A stretch of DNA of 64,000 nucleotides from Zygnema circumcarinatum (taxonomy: Eukaryota > Streptophyta > Zygnematophyceae > Zygnematales > Zygnemataceae). The stretch is from contig CM074806.1 of NCBI GenBank assembly GCA_037447605.1, positions 1,931,091 to 1,995,090 on the forward strand, given 5' to 3'. A program made the translations under genes and the position numbers. Below the pieces are notes generated by a model, which was not told the DNA's origin, did not search any database, and saw nothing but the letters and a program-made list of their open reading frames with translations. Shown here in pieces: positions 23,482 to 52,061 of this stretch. Every line of letters starts with the position of its first letter. Position 1 is the first letter of the stretch.

Positions 23482-25716
23482 TCATCTGAAGTAGTGATCA
23501 AATTTCTTGGCCAAGTCTTCATCTTCAACCTCTATCAGGCCTTCTATATCAGCGAGAGGATCTTCCATTGCATCTCCCTCATTATCATACTCTCCTTCGG
23601 CATCAAAAACTTCAGTATCCAATAGATTCTCCTCCTCTCGATGCTCTACCTCTGCCTCGATTCTTGTCCCTTCCCAATTCTTGTCTGACTGTTCTGACTT
23701 TTCTACAGCATCCCGCCTTCGACCCCCTATATGCACGCGAGAAGTTTCCTCCATGCCCATTTCAGTTCCATGATCAATACCGCCAACCTCATCTACGTCT
23801 ACTATTGCTATATTTTCGTTGTTAACCAACCTCTCTTCTACGATTAGCTTGCTTTCTTTCGCCACATGTTCAGAGTCACCATCAACAGCTTTCCGCTTCT
23901 TTTGAAGTAATTCAGTTAGTGGCCTCGGTGCCTCAAAAGTCGTCGTCGAACCTCCTCCAAGAGGCTTCATGTGTGTTTGGCGCTGTAGCAAATTAACGGG
24001 AGGCCCCAATGTTTCTACAAGAGGGTCTGATCCACCTGCAATTCTCCTCTCAGATAGCTTCTGGCCAGCGATCACCTTATGAGAAACCCCCTTATTTTCG
24101 AAGGCGTTGGAAGTTTCTTTTGCATGACTGACCCCCATTTCTACTATGGCCACCTTTCCTTGCTCGCCTTTAGCCTCCTTCGGCAGAGTTTGCACGGGAG
24201 GCGCGATCAAAGCAACTGCTTTATGCTCCTTTTTCCCCGCTTGAATTTCTGCCAATGATCGTGGCCCAGAAAACGCAGCAAATCCCGTGGCTAATGACGG
24301 GATTCTTGCAGTTCCGTTTAACCTCTCACTGCTCACTTTCGGCGTTACATTCTCATCAGCGGACAATCCTTCCGAATTTTTCTCCTCACTTGTGCCGTTG
24401 TCAGCTCTCTCTGCCCCCTCTGCAACCTTTGCTTCCAGCAGACCATCCTGGCTTTTGACCACTTTAACCTCCTCTCCTGCCTGTGCTGATCTCTGCTGGT
24501 AATTCTGATGCCCGTTCCTCAGCTTCATATGATCCTCCTGACTTTCTTCTTCTCTTTTCCTCGTCAAATGATTGCTTTCCTCACTCCTTATGTTTCTTGC
24601 ATCCCTTTCAGAGGCCCCTGTTATAACATCGAACCCCGGGGAGCTCTCTTCCCGTAGCACTGTTCCGCCATCTGCCTCTCTTTGCTCTAATGCGCTAAGT
24701 GGAGCATTAGCTATCCACACATTACCTCTTCCCTGATAAGCATCGCTCATGACTTGTACCTTCCCTTCAACCTTTTGAGGTATTGATGTCACAGCATTTG
24801 AAATACTTCCAACTAAACCCTCCTCAATAGCAGCTGCAGGGCGAACATGTGCAAAGGAGCACGAATCCCCTCTGGCGCAATAGCCTTGATTGAAGTAGAA
24901 ACAGGGTACTGACGTCCTATCCTTTACCGGGGGAGGCAGTAATTTTTGGCCTTCTTGAAGCTGCACTTACAGAGCCGCCCTACAATGAGTAAGAATACTT
25001 ACCACGGACCATCAAAACACTTATCTCTTTGAAAAGCGAACTCCAAATCAACTGAATGGGCTACATTACTTTGACCCCTTCGACAATATTAGTTAGTAGT
25101 ATATTAGTTATTAGTTAGTATTAGTTATTAGTTAGTTGTTAGTTAGTTTTTTACCATCTTAGTTTGCTGATATTATTATTGATTGCACTCAAGTGGGATG
25201 GTGTTTGGGCAATGTTTGCACAATTTAACCTTTCCAGACTGAATTCTACGAAATTTATCTTTCAGGATAACATCCCACAGAATAAGCACGGTAAGCAATC
25301 CACCTGGTGACGGTAGGCACAGCCCTTGCCAGCCTTGCAGATACCTCGCAGCCAAAAATGACAATCTCTTCCACTAAGACGTGCTGCTTCGTTGTGACGA
25401 AATGGACAACTTTCTCCCTGCAAAGCTCACCACCTTCATTTTTGTTTCTGCGGGTTCAGATCTTAAAAAAAAAGTAGCAGAATAAAACTCCAGGCTTTAA
25501 GATGGAGCCCAGAAAAAGTGATTCAAGTTCTTCCCACGCCACAAGGTCATTCTTCTTAACCGAACTCCCCTTCGTACCCCACTTTCACATTCGAAAATGT
25601 CTCACCTTCTTGCAGGTCGAGAAGAGGAAGAAACTGCAATCCGTAACGCCTTTTGTGGAGTCCTCCAATGCAGGACTCAAGGACGGCCGATCGCCTGTGG
25701 AGGTCGAAGTAGCCAT
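23482..25716 (-). CDS. CCCH zinc finger protein, Arabidopsis C3H17 type
   Basis: Three exons, all phase 0: 25606-25716, 25304-25417 and 23482-24960, giving 567 residues. It carries three CCCH fingers with the same C-x7-C-x5-C-x3-H spacing: CSFFLFSTCKKGESCPFRH (split by intron 1), CHFWLRGICKAGKGCAYRH, and CFYFNQGYCARGDSCSFAH in the third exon. The rest is a long acidic, low-complexity region with ESSPGFDVI, a motif I recall from Arabidopsis C3H17 (At2g02160), and an acidic C-terminus (EGLIEVEDEDLAKKFDHYFR). These are nuclear, presumed RNA-binding proteins of poorly defined role. The ATG at 25716 leads directly into MATSTSTGD. A GTAC-rich cluster lies 430 bp upstream. Confidence 0.9.
25089..25151. 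repeat. TTAG-rich minisatellite in zinc-finger gene intron
   Basis: About 60 bp of TTAGTTAGTA/TTAGTTATTAG units in intron 2 of the CCCH gene. Confidence 0.8.
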
Positions 25717-26845
25717 TCAACGCAAATTATCACAGAATAACTTTAGACAAGCCTCGTGGAAGACCTGTCGCTGCAAGACTACGGTGCCTTCCTGACTTTT
25801 GCTTTTTGCAGAAACGCTAAATTCTATGAAGTTCAGCCATACTGCGCCCAGCCCCCAAACCTCCCGCAGTGTTGCTGCAAAAAGCTGCTCTCATCTGCCT
25901 ACGACCAAGCTCACGTTCTGACATGCTCGCAAGGACGGGAATGTGCGTGGCAGCAGTCTATATTGAAACGCGATCCAGCTACTGCGGTCCCCCCTCCCTC
26001 ACAGCTGGCTCCCCTCCCTCTCCCTCTCCCTCTCCCTCTCCCACTTCCTTCCTTTCCCCCCCCTCCCCGCGTCCCCCAGAGCCCATCCCGCCGCCAGAAC
26101 TCCCCCGCCCCTCCGCCGCCCCAGTAAAAAGCCCTACCGTACCGCACGGCACCTCGTTGAAATGGAATACCCGTACGGTGAATATGTACGGCGTGTCCCT
26201 GTACCGTACAAAAGTGCGTACGGCATGATGATGTACGGCTTGCGGCGCACAAAGGGGATTCGAAGAGGGAGTGGGAGGCAAACCGCAGACGACGGACGAG
26301 GACGACCGAACCTTTCTTTGATTGGGACTTTGGGCTGTTTGGGTGCAGGTAGCCAGGGCCCGCGCAATACATTTGCATTCCTGCTTCAATGGCGGAGCAC
26401 TCATTCGGAGGATGCGCTGCACACAGGTTTGCACATACCATTCTCAGCTTTGAAGTAAATTTCAATTGCAGGGGAAAACCGCTATACACAAGTATAAATT
26501 CCCCTACACTGCAGTGAGTAGTGTGATGAACAAAAACTGTCCTTCAACAAAAAAAAAATACCGAATGAAGGTCCACTGACTCCTCTACAATGTACAGAGC
26601 GAACGTTCTTTGCCTCCAGAAACGCGTCGATAAATTCCTGTTGTTGACTTAAAGCTGTAAGAGCAGATCTCAGGCCCTCCCACCCCACCGTCCCTCGTAT
26701 GGAATCCCTACGAGCTATTTCACGGAAAAGGCCACTAACAAAGAACCAGGAAACTTGCAGTCACTGGCGCCATGTTTTCCACAAGGATGCCATGTCTACC
26801 CTAACCGTACATATTCACACTTCTGACGCTTTGAGCAGCTCCCCC
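25717..26845. other. promoter region of the CCCH gene and 3' flank of CHR5
   Basis: No coding exon seen. It contains a (CCCTCT)n pyrimidine tract at about 26000-26085 and the GTAC cluster at 26140-26230. On the minus strand the CCCH gene starts at 25716 and CHR5 stops at 26846, so both untranslated regions lie here. Confidence 0.6.
26140..26235. promoter_or_regulatory. cluster of seven GTAC motifs
   Basis: Seven GTAC tetramers within about 95 bp, most as CCGTAC or GTACGG. CCGTAC is the core bound by plant SBP-box (SPL) factors, and GTAC is the copper-response core of the SPL7/CRR1 type. The cluster lies about 430 bp upstream of the CCCH gene ATG. Binding is inferred, not shown. Confidence 0.4.
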
Positions 26846-43196
<16,351 letters not shown>

Positions 43197-44378
43197 TTTG
43201 ACCTCCCCTCAGACCCCTAGCAGGTGCTTGCATGAATTTCTCATCCGCCAGTTGTCACCCCGGCTGCCCCCATCCCCTTCAGCTGTGTACATGCCATTAA
43301 CATTCCCTGTTCAGCATACCGGCTACGTAGTCCCTGCGAGCCCTTTTGCCTCCCTAGAGCGTCTCCCAGTTGGTATCACAGACGCTACCCCTAGTACCTC
43401 GTACTGTGCAGGCGGTGGCCTCCCCCCCAGCAGCAGCAAGGAGCTTGGTTCCCCCTTTTCAGCCCTGCCTGCCTGCCTGCCCGCCTGCCCGCCTGCCTGC
43501 CTGCAGGGAAACCAAAGAGCTTCTGTGTTGTACCGTACGTACGTTTTGAACTGCGCCCAAAAGTTTTTTAGGCTGCCCAAAAATAACGCCGGAAGACAAT
43601 CGACGGCGAGGGTGATGCCCAAAAACGTTTTTTTGATGGATCGGACGGTCAGAAGGAGCTGGGTGTCTTGTAACATGCCTATGTTCAGCGCGGAGGAGGG
43701 CCAGGAGTCATCTCATGCATCCCATGCATGCGGACAGTACGGAACAGTCCCACAGTGAATGTTTCGTACGGTGCACGACTGTACGGTACTGTATGGATTT
43801 TGGCGTAGGTGCCGTACAGGCACCGCGAGGCACCCTATACGGTTCTATGTGCTGTAGTTCACCGTATGTTGAATCGACCTGCACTGTACACGTGGAAGGT
43901 TCCTCGCTCCAAGGGAAACTTCAAACTGGTTTGTTGTCGTTCGAAACCAAATAAAATTCATAAGCTTTGGGCCTGTTGGTTGCTCTCCCCTTTTTTCTTT
44001 TAAGTTGAAAAGTGAGGCTACTCATTCCCATGGCCGGTTGCTTCTTCCAAGACATCACTCGACGTGATCGGTTCACCTTGATTCCATGTTTTGCCTTTGT
44101 CCATGTACACTCGATGGCATCGCCCTTGCGAGATCAATGCCCGCTCATGCTTGACTCCGAGTATCCATCCTACAATAATCGTCACATCGCAGTCATCCCT
44201 CGACCGATTTGCAACCTCCAGTCACAAACCCTCCACATATTGGAACTTCCGGCGAACTGCATTCGACACCGAAAAGCGAGCAACGGTACCGCAACACTAC
44301 GCCGCGGAATCTTCGTTGTGTGGTCATAACGGGGGGAGAACGGGCATTGATCCGATCGTAAATATTTACATTACCATG
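43197..44378. promoter_or_regulatory. CHR5 upstream region with CTGC repeats and GTAC cluster
   Basis: No gene seen. (CTGC)n/(CCGC)n repeats at about 43464-43505 are followed by many GTAC motifs at 43530-43885 (for example ACCGTACGTACGT, GACTGTACGGTACTGTA, GCCGTACAGG). This is the likely CHR5 promoter, since CHR5 starts at 43196 on the minus strand. Confidence 0.5.
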
Positions 44379-44386
44379 GTGTCTAC

Positions 44387-45613
44387 TAGGGATGGATTAG
44401 TTACGATTATATATTATATATTATATTATACAACTGTGACGAATAGATAACGGCTGATATACAGGGTTCGTCAAATAGGGGATTTCGGCTTAAGATAGGG
44501 GACTGTCCCCTAAATTGGTTTTGTAAAAACAATTAAATATGGACTGTACGAACGAAACCGTACACGTACGGACGAAACAGGAAGACAGGAATTGTTTGGG
44601 AGAAAGACGAGTTTCGAAAGAGGTTGACAGACTTTTCATTGGAAGGAATTCTTCACTGCAAACAGTTTGATAGTTTGACCGCTCTTTGAGGGTCTCTTTG
44701 TGTAGTTTGCATCACTTCTATAGCTGTCTTGTTCAGCCTAAAACTCCTAAGGGAGTGGGACCATTTTTCATTTCATTTCTAATTTTAGTTCCTATTTCAG
44801 TTTTTCTTTTGTGACTACACCTAGAATTTCAGAGGTTATGATTTGGAATAGAGTTTTTGTGAGGAAATTTCAAGACTATGATGGATTCTAAAGTGGTACT
44901 TGGAGTAATTAATGATGGATGGAAAAGGAAATAGAGAGCTTAGGATTGGATCTACAAAGTTTTCGAGCAATTGGGTTTTTGAATAAGCAATTATATGTTG
45001 TGATTGCCAAATGCACAGTTGTTCTAATTGATTGGTAAAATTTACCAATCTATAAGAGTCGAAGAGGTTGCACCAGTTTCTAAAGCCGTGTTGTAATACC
45101 AACAAGAAAAGTTCATATACATCATTGCTATCGTGGTTGCAAATGCAATTCATTTCCTTTTTGTTTTTAACCAAAAAAATGCTTTTTTGGGGCTTGTGTG
45201 GTATTTAAGTTGAAATCACGTAAACTAATCTCAAAATCTTACATAAATAAGCTATTTACGATATTTAGGGGATCTCCCCTATTTGACGAACCCTGCTGAT
45301 ATATATTAATTTACAACGCCTTTACAACATGTACGGTCGTACGGTCGTACGACTGTACGGTATTATGCGGCCCGAGCACGAGCAGACAGAAAAAACCAGA
45401 CGAACGCATTTCGCAACGCCAACGCCAAAACGACCTAATTTTGGTATGGTACGACCGTACGACCGTAATCGTACGGTCGTACGGTCGTTACTTGTTCAAA
45501 TCGAGTGGGTATAATATATGTAATAAAGTGTTTTACTTTGTAATATATTACTAATTCTAAACCCGTTGTAAATTATATAATATATTCGGAATTTATAACG
45601 CGGGCCATCCCTA
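44387..45613. mobile_element. hAT-type MITE, copy 2, split by a nested element
   Basis: Inverted copy of the element at 10561-10943, with the same TAGGGATGG ends. It has its own exact 8-bp target-site duplication GTGTCTAC (44379-44386 and 45614-45621). Removing the nested 834-bp insert and one copy of its 8-bp duplication leaves 385 bp. It lies between the divergent genes CHR5 and ORC5. Confidence 0.93.
44462..45295. mobile_element. 834-bp non-autonomous hAT-like element nested in the MITE
   Basis: Perfect 21-bp terminal inverted repeats starting CAGGGTTCGTCAAATAGG, flanked by the 8-bp target-site duplication CTGATATA (44454-44461 and 45296-45303). CAGGG ends and 8-bp duplications are hAT-like. 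The interior is AT-rich; one 112-codon open frame on the minus strand (44836-45174) resembles no transposase I know. The uninterrupted site is seen in MITE copy 1, proving the insertion. Confidence 0.93.
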
Positions 45614-45698
45614 GTGTCTACACACAATATAATATAATGATGGCGTCAGGGCAATTCATGCCAATTCATTGTCGCTTCCGTACGCGGTTACGGGCACG

Positions 45699-45745
45699 AT
45701 GAGTGCGATTGTGCCCCGACTCGAACCGGGGACCTCACAATTGCA
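45699..45745 (-). other. tRNA-like T-arm / B-box relic
   Basis: The minus strand reads GAGGTCCCCGGTTCGAGTC followed by GGGG, a near-canonical T-arm and RNA polymerase III B box with one stem mismatch. No matching 5' acceptor, D-arm or A box is found at the proper distance, so this is at most a tRNA-derived fragment. It lies just upstream of the chosen ORC5 start. Confidence 0.35.
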
Positions 45746-45851
45746 GCTTTCCCGCGCGGCCCCCGTCTGCTCCGACTCCGAAGCGAGGCGAGGCGAGGCC
45801 GGGTCCCAGCCATGGCCGCGACCCGGCCGACCGCCCGCCCGCCCAGAGCCC

Positions 45852-48800
45852 ATGGCCGGTCGCGCCTCGCGCGCTGCTCTCGTCCGCGCAGGCGGGGGGG
45901 AGGCGCTGCCCGCTGGGCGCCACGTGGAGACGGAGGAAGGCGCCTGTCAAGTGCGCCAAAAGCTGCTGGACGCCTTTCCTGCACGCGCTCGCCAGGTGTG
46001 CCTGCTGCTCTTTGACTTGCTTTAGGGAGGGTTTGCAGGAAGCTCTAGCTGGATTGGCGTAATATAATGCAAGGTAATGATGGTAGTAACTGGCCTTTTA
46101 TGTTGCAATTAAGGGAGGGATGAGCGACATTAACTTTCTTTGTTCTTTCTGACTAAGCATGTCTATTTTTGTGATGGATCACCATTGCGCAAGTTTATTT
46201 TAAGAGCAATCTTTATCCACTTTCGTCTACTTCGTTATATTCTTATTTACCTGAATGTAAATGTATTTGCAACTATGCCGCCAGGAACCTTCGCCTTTTT
46301 ATGCTTATAATGTTGAAGGCAATCTTTGTATCTTATTAAGATAAGAATATAATTCTTATCTTGATCTACTGTTTTGAGCTTGAAATTGTATTTTAGATGC
46401 TTTTATACAGATGTTTTCGATCGCTGTTTTATGCTTGCCGGATAACATAGCTTATGCAATGTGCTTCAACATGAAGCATCACGTTTGCTATGTATTTGTA
46501 CTAGACTATCTTTATTGGAACTATAGCTCTAGAAGTTCTTAGACAAGGCGAGACAGCTGAATTGCCCCCATTGCTAATTGAGTAGGCTGCGACAATTGCT
46601 TGATGCTCATGGACACTCAACTGGAAAATCTTATGTTTTTTCTGTCTGCTTTTCTTTCCTTCTGATTTGATGGAAGTTGAAAGCGGCTCTTGAAGGATAT
46701 ACTCTAATATGTGTAAGGCGCATCCACTTTCACTCGGTTTACGTCTACACATCCACATATAATATTTGACTGTTACTGCCTCTTCTTTTCTACCTCAGGT
46801 GGATGGACTATTGGAACTTTTTGGAGGTTCATTTGACGTCATTCCCCCAGTGCTCATTTATGGAGGATCAGGTATATATATCAAACAAATATAGACCAGT
46901 GGTCTATATTTGTCTGCAAAACTTGAACAAGCGATGTTAGTTTGCCTGCAGACAGCAATTTTGGAAAGTTCTAGGCTTGTTTTGAATTTCATGTTCAATG
47001 TCAATGAAAGGGACCTCAAGCTGATTGTCATCGTGAGTGTGTGATTCTACTTTCGAAGCTGTTACAGTTGATGACTTGCGTTGATATGCATGTTATGAGC
47101 TCGGTTGGGAGCTTTCAGGTACAGGAAAGAGCACACTGGTCAAGGAGACTCTGCGCCTTCTTCGTCGGCCACATGCCTTTGTCAGCTGCTGTTCTTGCTT
47201 CACGCCAGGCCTCATCTTCGAATCCGTGGTTAATCAGGTACGCCTTGGCTGGCCTTCATCATACATGTGATGAAATCTGGAACCTCTGTGGGTGCAGTGT
47301 TCCATTTTCTTGAGGACGAGAACTGTAAGGCAGATGTTGGTCAATCTGGGACTATTCAAAGACATTTTTACTCAAAAAATGGTTGAAGAAGTGGTTTCCA
47401 GTTTCTCATAACTTCGTTTTCCTCCGTGGTTACCGTAGATGAACCTCTTTCAAATGTCCCACTTGTTGATTGCTCTCCAGGTCGGACTCGGCAACCATTG
47501 GCCAACCATTGTTTGCCAATGGTTGGCCGTCCAAGGCTCGCCATCATTGGAATGGTTGCCAACGACTAGCGATCGCTGGCGACCATCGAAGGCAATGATT
47601 CCAACCACTGCGAATGGTTGGCTGGTCCGCCCATCATGGCTCCAACCATTGGCTATGGCTGCAAACTGTTGGACGCATCCAATGGCTGCCAACCATTAGC
47701 AATGGTTGGCACCATTACCTAGAAAGCACAAAATTTACGGGCCGACTGGCACATTGAACCTCACCTCAACATTGTATGGGGTCGACGTGTTTTTAACCAT
47801 TACAACGGTGATTGCCATGAATTTCTGTAAGAAAAGGCTTATGAACTTAGGAAAAGGCTTGAGACTCCCAAACCAATGGTTGGTGCATTGGCAATAGTTG
47901 GCTGGATCTCCGACCAATGGCTAGCAACCTTTCCAATGGTTGATCCAATGGTTCAAACCTGCGGATATACCAAGCTCCACTGCCACAATCATGCGAAAAC
48001 TCCCACTTTGACCACCCGTGAATCCATTGTGACATTGAATCACAAAAGCCATTGCGATCAGCCTTAGACTTTATTGACATTTCTGAAGTGATACGATATG
48101 TGCAAGACCCATCAGCAGCCTGTGCCGTAAAACAATTATGAAGCCCCTGATGTGTTTCATGCCCCCTTATATTTTCAGCTTATGGGGCACGTCCGAACCG
48201 CAGCCAACAACTATTGCAGTATCAAGCGGCTGAAGAAATTGTCAGAGCTGGTGGAAGCGCTTCCAGAGGCAGTCGCCACAGCTACAAGCCGACATGGTGT
48301 GTCAGGATAGTTCCAGCTTTTTCTTGCAGTCTTTTTATCCTCACACAAGCGGATGTAATTGTGCATTGTCATACTCTCAGGACCTGTCTAACTGACCACC
48401 TCTTGTTTCTTTTCATACACCATTCTCACAGCGTGCTCTTCTCCCCCCTGTGCTTTATCAGATTTCTCATCAGCTGAAACTGGTGTCAATCAGCACATTG
48501 GACAGCAGTCTGCCGCATCTGAAGGGAAACCTTTGACTGCTGCAATGGGAGTATCGGAGTTGTCCACTGCCGCACAGAACAAGGAGAAGCCAGTATACCT
48601 GGTTTTCGACAACATAGAACTCCTGAAGACATGGGAGGACGGTTTTCAACTGCTGGCTGCACTCGTGAGGCTTCCAGAACTTTCTGGACAGCCCAATGTA
48701 GGCGCAGTATTCATCAGCACTTTGGGATGGGACTGTTTCCGGTGCGAAACTGGCTCACGTGAACCGATCCCGCTTCATTTTCCTGATTACTCCGATGCTG

Positions 48801-51054
48801 ACCTAACTGCTGTTCTAAGCAGAAAGCATCAGCTTTCAGCGCCATATGTTCCATTTCTCAGGTAATGGCCTAAGGTGAATTTTCTTGTAGCCTGCTGCTT
48901 TCTTAAAAGATCTAGATTGCAATCTATCCAATTAGAGGAGGATGGTACACGAAATTACTTAGACTTGCGCCTAGGCTGGCTTAATGCACGGTCGTTTAGC
49001 TCAGTACGGAAGTCAAGAACTTGCACGTCAACCCACTGCCTGTATCTTTTCCGTGTCCTATTTCAGTTTCGCTTTCCATTTTCGTCATCCATTTTCCCCC
49101 ATCCGACCCACACTCGTTTGATGTTTGTGAGCAGTACTATATTGAAAACTGTGTCCCGCGCCACACGTTCATTAATGGAAGTGGAGAGTGCTGTGGAGCT
49201 GCTGTATGACAAGTATTGCGAACCCTTCACAAAAGGAAAGGATGTTGTGCCAGAGAATGAAGATGGTCGGAGGCGCCTCTTCAGGTTGCTGAGACCGCAT
49301 CTCCAGGCAGTTATGAAGGACCCGCTTCAGATGCACTTCTGGTAAGAAACAAGAAAAAGTAAAGGTTTTCTGGGTAAAGGAAAGGATATTGTCAGAGAAC
49401 GTAACGAAGTTTGTGCATGCAGGCCAAGTCAGTGCCAGCAAGATAACAAGGGGACGAGTAAGAAAAGGTGGAGGTAGTCAGGGATGGATTCTCCTTGAGG
49501 ACTCTGTTTGCTCTCATATCTCGTTATGGCAAGAATTTAGCAGCCAGGGTTGGCCAAGATCGTCAAATTGCAGACACCACATTTGCCTCAAACCTGGAAT
49601 GAAAAAGAAAAAAAATCATTCTCCTTATAAGGCCGGCAGTTGCATTTTATTCCTCCTTATAGCAGGTCAGAGGTCTCTAGCGGCAAAAGCGGTGGCCTCC
49701 TTCTTCCTATCACAAGCACATTTCTGCTACTCGCTGGATACATTGCCTCTCGGAATCCAGCCACGCTGGACGCTGATGTTTTTGACTTCAAAGATACGAG
49801 AGAAAGCAAACGAAAACGGAGGTAATTGGTTTTTGTGCCCAAGGAAGCACGTATTCCTCATATCCTTGGCTCGTATTGTTATTAGCTGCCTTTCTGGTGT
49901 GACTGAATCAATGACGGAAAGGAATATAGCATGGCTAGCATGATGAAACGTGTATCTTGTGAGATGACAACGCAAGAAAATAGCAGGTATTCTCTTGCAG
50001 ATTTTCAAGAGTAAACGCTCTGTGCAGGGCGCTGAGGTGGATTTCACCAGAAGGGACTGTAAGGAACTAACTTTGCATGTTTATATATCTTAAAAATGCC
50101 AATGATTGATTTGCAATTTGAGGTGTCAGAGGGGAAAGCTGTACTTAATGGTGTGCCATTTGCCACATGGCTTGTCTTTAGTTCAAGATTTGAATGTGTA
50201 TGGTTCTTCGCATTTTTTTGATGGTGAGAGGAAGAGAAAGGCGCTGGGAAACCACCAGCTTCTCTCGTCATATGTCTGCTGTTGCTGCTTGTGTTGTGTG
50301 TGATGCCGTCCCTCACCAATAATTTCGTATTTCCCGTCATCAGCAATTTTTCCCGCACTGTGTGATCTTATCGTTCCTTTACTCACCCACGCTTTAAGGA
50401 ACCTTGCTCGTTGTTCCAGACGGTCTGCTGCTGTGGAGGAGAAAATTGAGCGAGAAGTTCAGGAAGGACAGTTACGGGGTCCAGGACACTTTCCTCTTGA
50501 GAGAGTGCTTGCAATCTATTCCTGCATTGTTGAGAATGAGGGAGATGACTTGACGGGGGAGAGTATGGGAAGGAGAGTTCTGCCCCTTCCCACGACTGGA
50601 GATCCATCTGCGGTTAGTTTACACCAGACATTTGGCGATGGTGAGGTCAGAGTTGGCGAATCATGGAGACAAGTTTCGGCAGAGTTGCTGATGCAGGTAG
50701 CTACGCTCGTGAGAGCTGGCCTGCTGGTGAAGAGTAACAGCGATCCACTGGATGCAGGAACCAAATTTTGGTGTATGGTGGATCAGGACCTCATTCGGAA
50801 GGTACTGTCACTTTGCAGTTTATGACTTCTTCCAGCCTCAGCAGTAGTTAGTGTTGAGCTTTCGTCCTGTTATGTGTGTAAGAGTGTTGTGTTCCTGATA
50901 CGCAGTTCGTCCTGCTGAATTTTTTTCCTTTTAGTATCTTTGAGTAAACACGAGGTTCGTTGCTTCTGACCCATGCTTGTCGGTGTTTTTATTGGATCTG
51001 CAGATTGCCGCCGACATCAAGTTCCCGCTGGATCCCTATCTGAGGTTTGGTTAA
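45852..51054 (+). CDS. ORC5: Origin recognition complex subunit 5
   Basis: AAA+ subunit of the ORC complex that marks replication origins in the nucleus. Nine exons with closing phases: 45852-45995, 46799-46871, 47119-47237, 48179-48296, 48462-48861, 49135-49341, 49666-49821, 50420-50801 and 51004-51054, giving 549 residues, near the plant ORC5 length. Landmarks: PPVLIYGGSGTGKST (Walker A, split by intron 2), FVSCCSCFTPGLIFESVVNQ, VYLVFDNIELL (Walker B region), ISTLGWDCF, PLHFPDY, KYCEPF, LLLAGYIASRNPATLDADVF, KRKRR and GPGHFPLERVLAIYSCI, then a winged-helix-like C-terminus ending FPLDPYLRFG. An upstream in-frame ATG at 45699 would add 51 residues running through the tRNA-like relic, so I prefer 45852. 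Intron 3 carries a palindromic repeat block. Confidence 0.93.
47480..47960. repeat. palindromic CCAACCATTGG repeat block in ORC5 intron 3
   Basis: About a dozen copies of CCAACCATT or its inverse AATGGTTGG in both orientations, many fused into self-complementary CCAACCATTGGC. A possible element of 436 bp (47480-47915) has GGTCGGA at its left end and the inverse at its right end, but no target-site duplication could be read. The middle (47725-47860) lacks the motif. Confidence 0.75.
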
Positions 51055-52061
51055 GAGCGGACAGCAAGCAATAAGCTCGGAGTGATTATTGCTGTTTGGA
51101 CTAGTTGCCAAGCTGAGAGAATTATACTCAGTATAAATGTCCAGTTGAGCGGCTCTGCCTCAAAGCTCACTTCTGTAACAACGCAATAGGTAGCTTTTCC
51201 TTTCACCGTTTAACGGAACCTGAGTAGGTGTCACTCTTGCTGTGGTTCCAGAACCACCCTTACTGCAGGAAGCAGAATGTCCAGTTTTTGTACAGTCCAT
51301 GCCTCATTTTCACATTGACAAACTTAGGTTAAACATTACCGCTAGTGTTCACGCATTTGGCGAGTGTTCATTGTTGTCAGATAGCCACACTGTCCGCGCG
51401 CGTGCGAAGGTGTAAATTTCACAGCAAAGGCTTTCTATTGTAATCCAAAAAATCATAAATTTCCTCATGTTTGACAACGATGACGTGACTGAGTTGAGTT
51501 TACCTCTGTGGGGAAGAGGGTGGGAGGGAGAAAGTGAGCTGGAGAGAAAGAGAGAGGTAGAGATGCCACCAGTTACGACTTGCGCCAAAAAATATTCATT
51601 TGCAAGCTTAAGCAGCTCTTGGAAGGGGGAGCTCAGACTTGGAAAGGTCAAATACTCTCATTCCAGAAAACAGTTGTCAAATAAAGCTGATCTCATGTAT
51701 TGTTTGTTTGACAATAGAGGACGGTAAGCAACCTTAAAAACTTGAATCAAATCGACGAAAGCTCTTCCGAGGATGTAATAGCGGTACTCTACTCCCTTTC
51801 AGCAGCACCACGACTCTTGCAAGAAGTTTCCATGCGCAAAAATAAAATAAAGAGCATTGGCTACAGAAAAAGGACCAAGTTAGGAGCAACTACTGACATA
51901 GTAGTGCTATGTACAAAATTGCGTCGGTAAGAACTTATACGGCAGGCTCAGAATGAAAAAATAAGGGGGAGCATTCGCTGCTTAATCTGCAGAATATCTG
52001 TCCCTAAAAATGGGAGCTCCCCCCTCCCCGTGTCGTGCAGGTAATGAATTCCCGGAAAAAA
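51055..52061. other. intergenic, no gene seen
   Basis: The 3' flank of ORC5. Short open frames only, none with recognisable motifs or conserved splice context. Confidence 0.6.

Noticed and set aside
45699-45851. N-terminal extension of ORC5 from the upstream ATG
   Set aside because: Would translate the antisense of a tRNA-like fragment (RLEPGTS-type sequence), a known source of spurious peptides.
50001-50059. Possible extra ORC5 exon after TCTTGCAG
   Set aside because: Inserts an unrelated basic stretch; joining 49821 directly to 50420 keeps phase and gives the expected family sequence.
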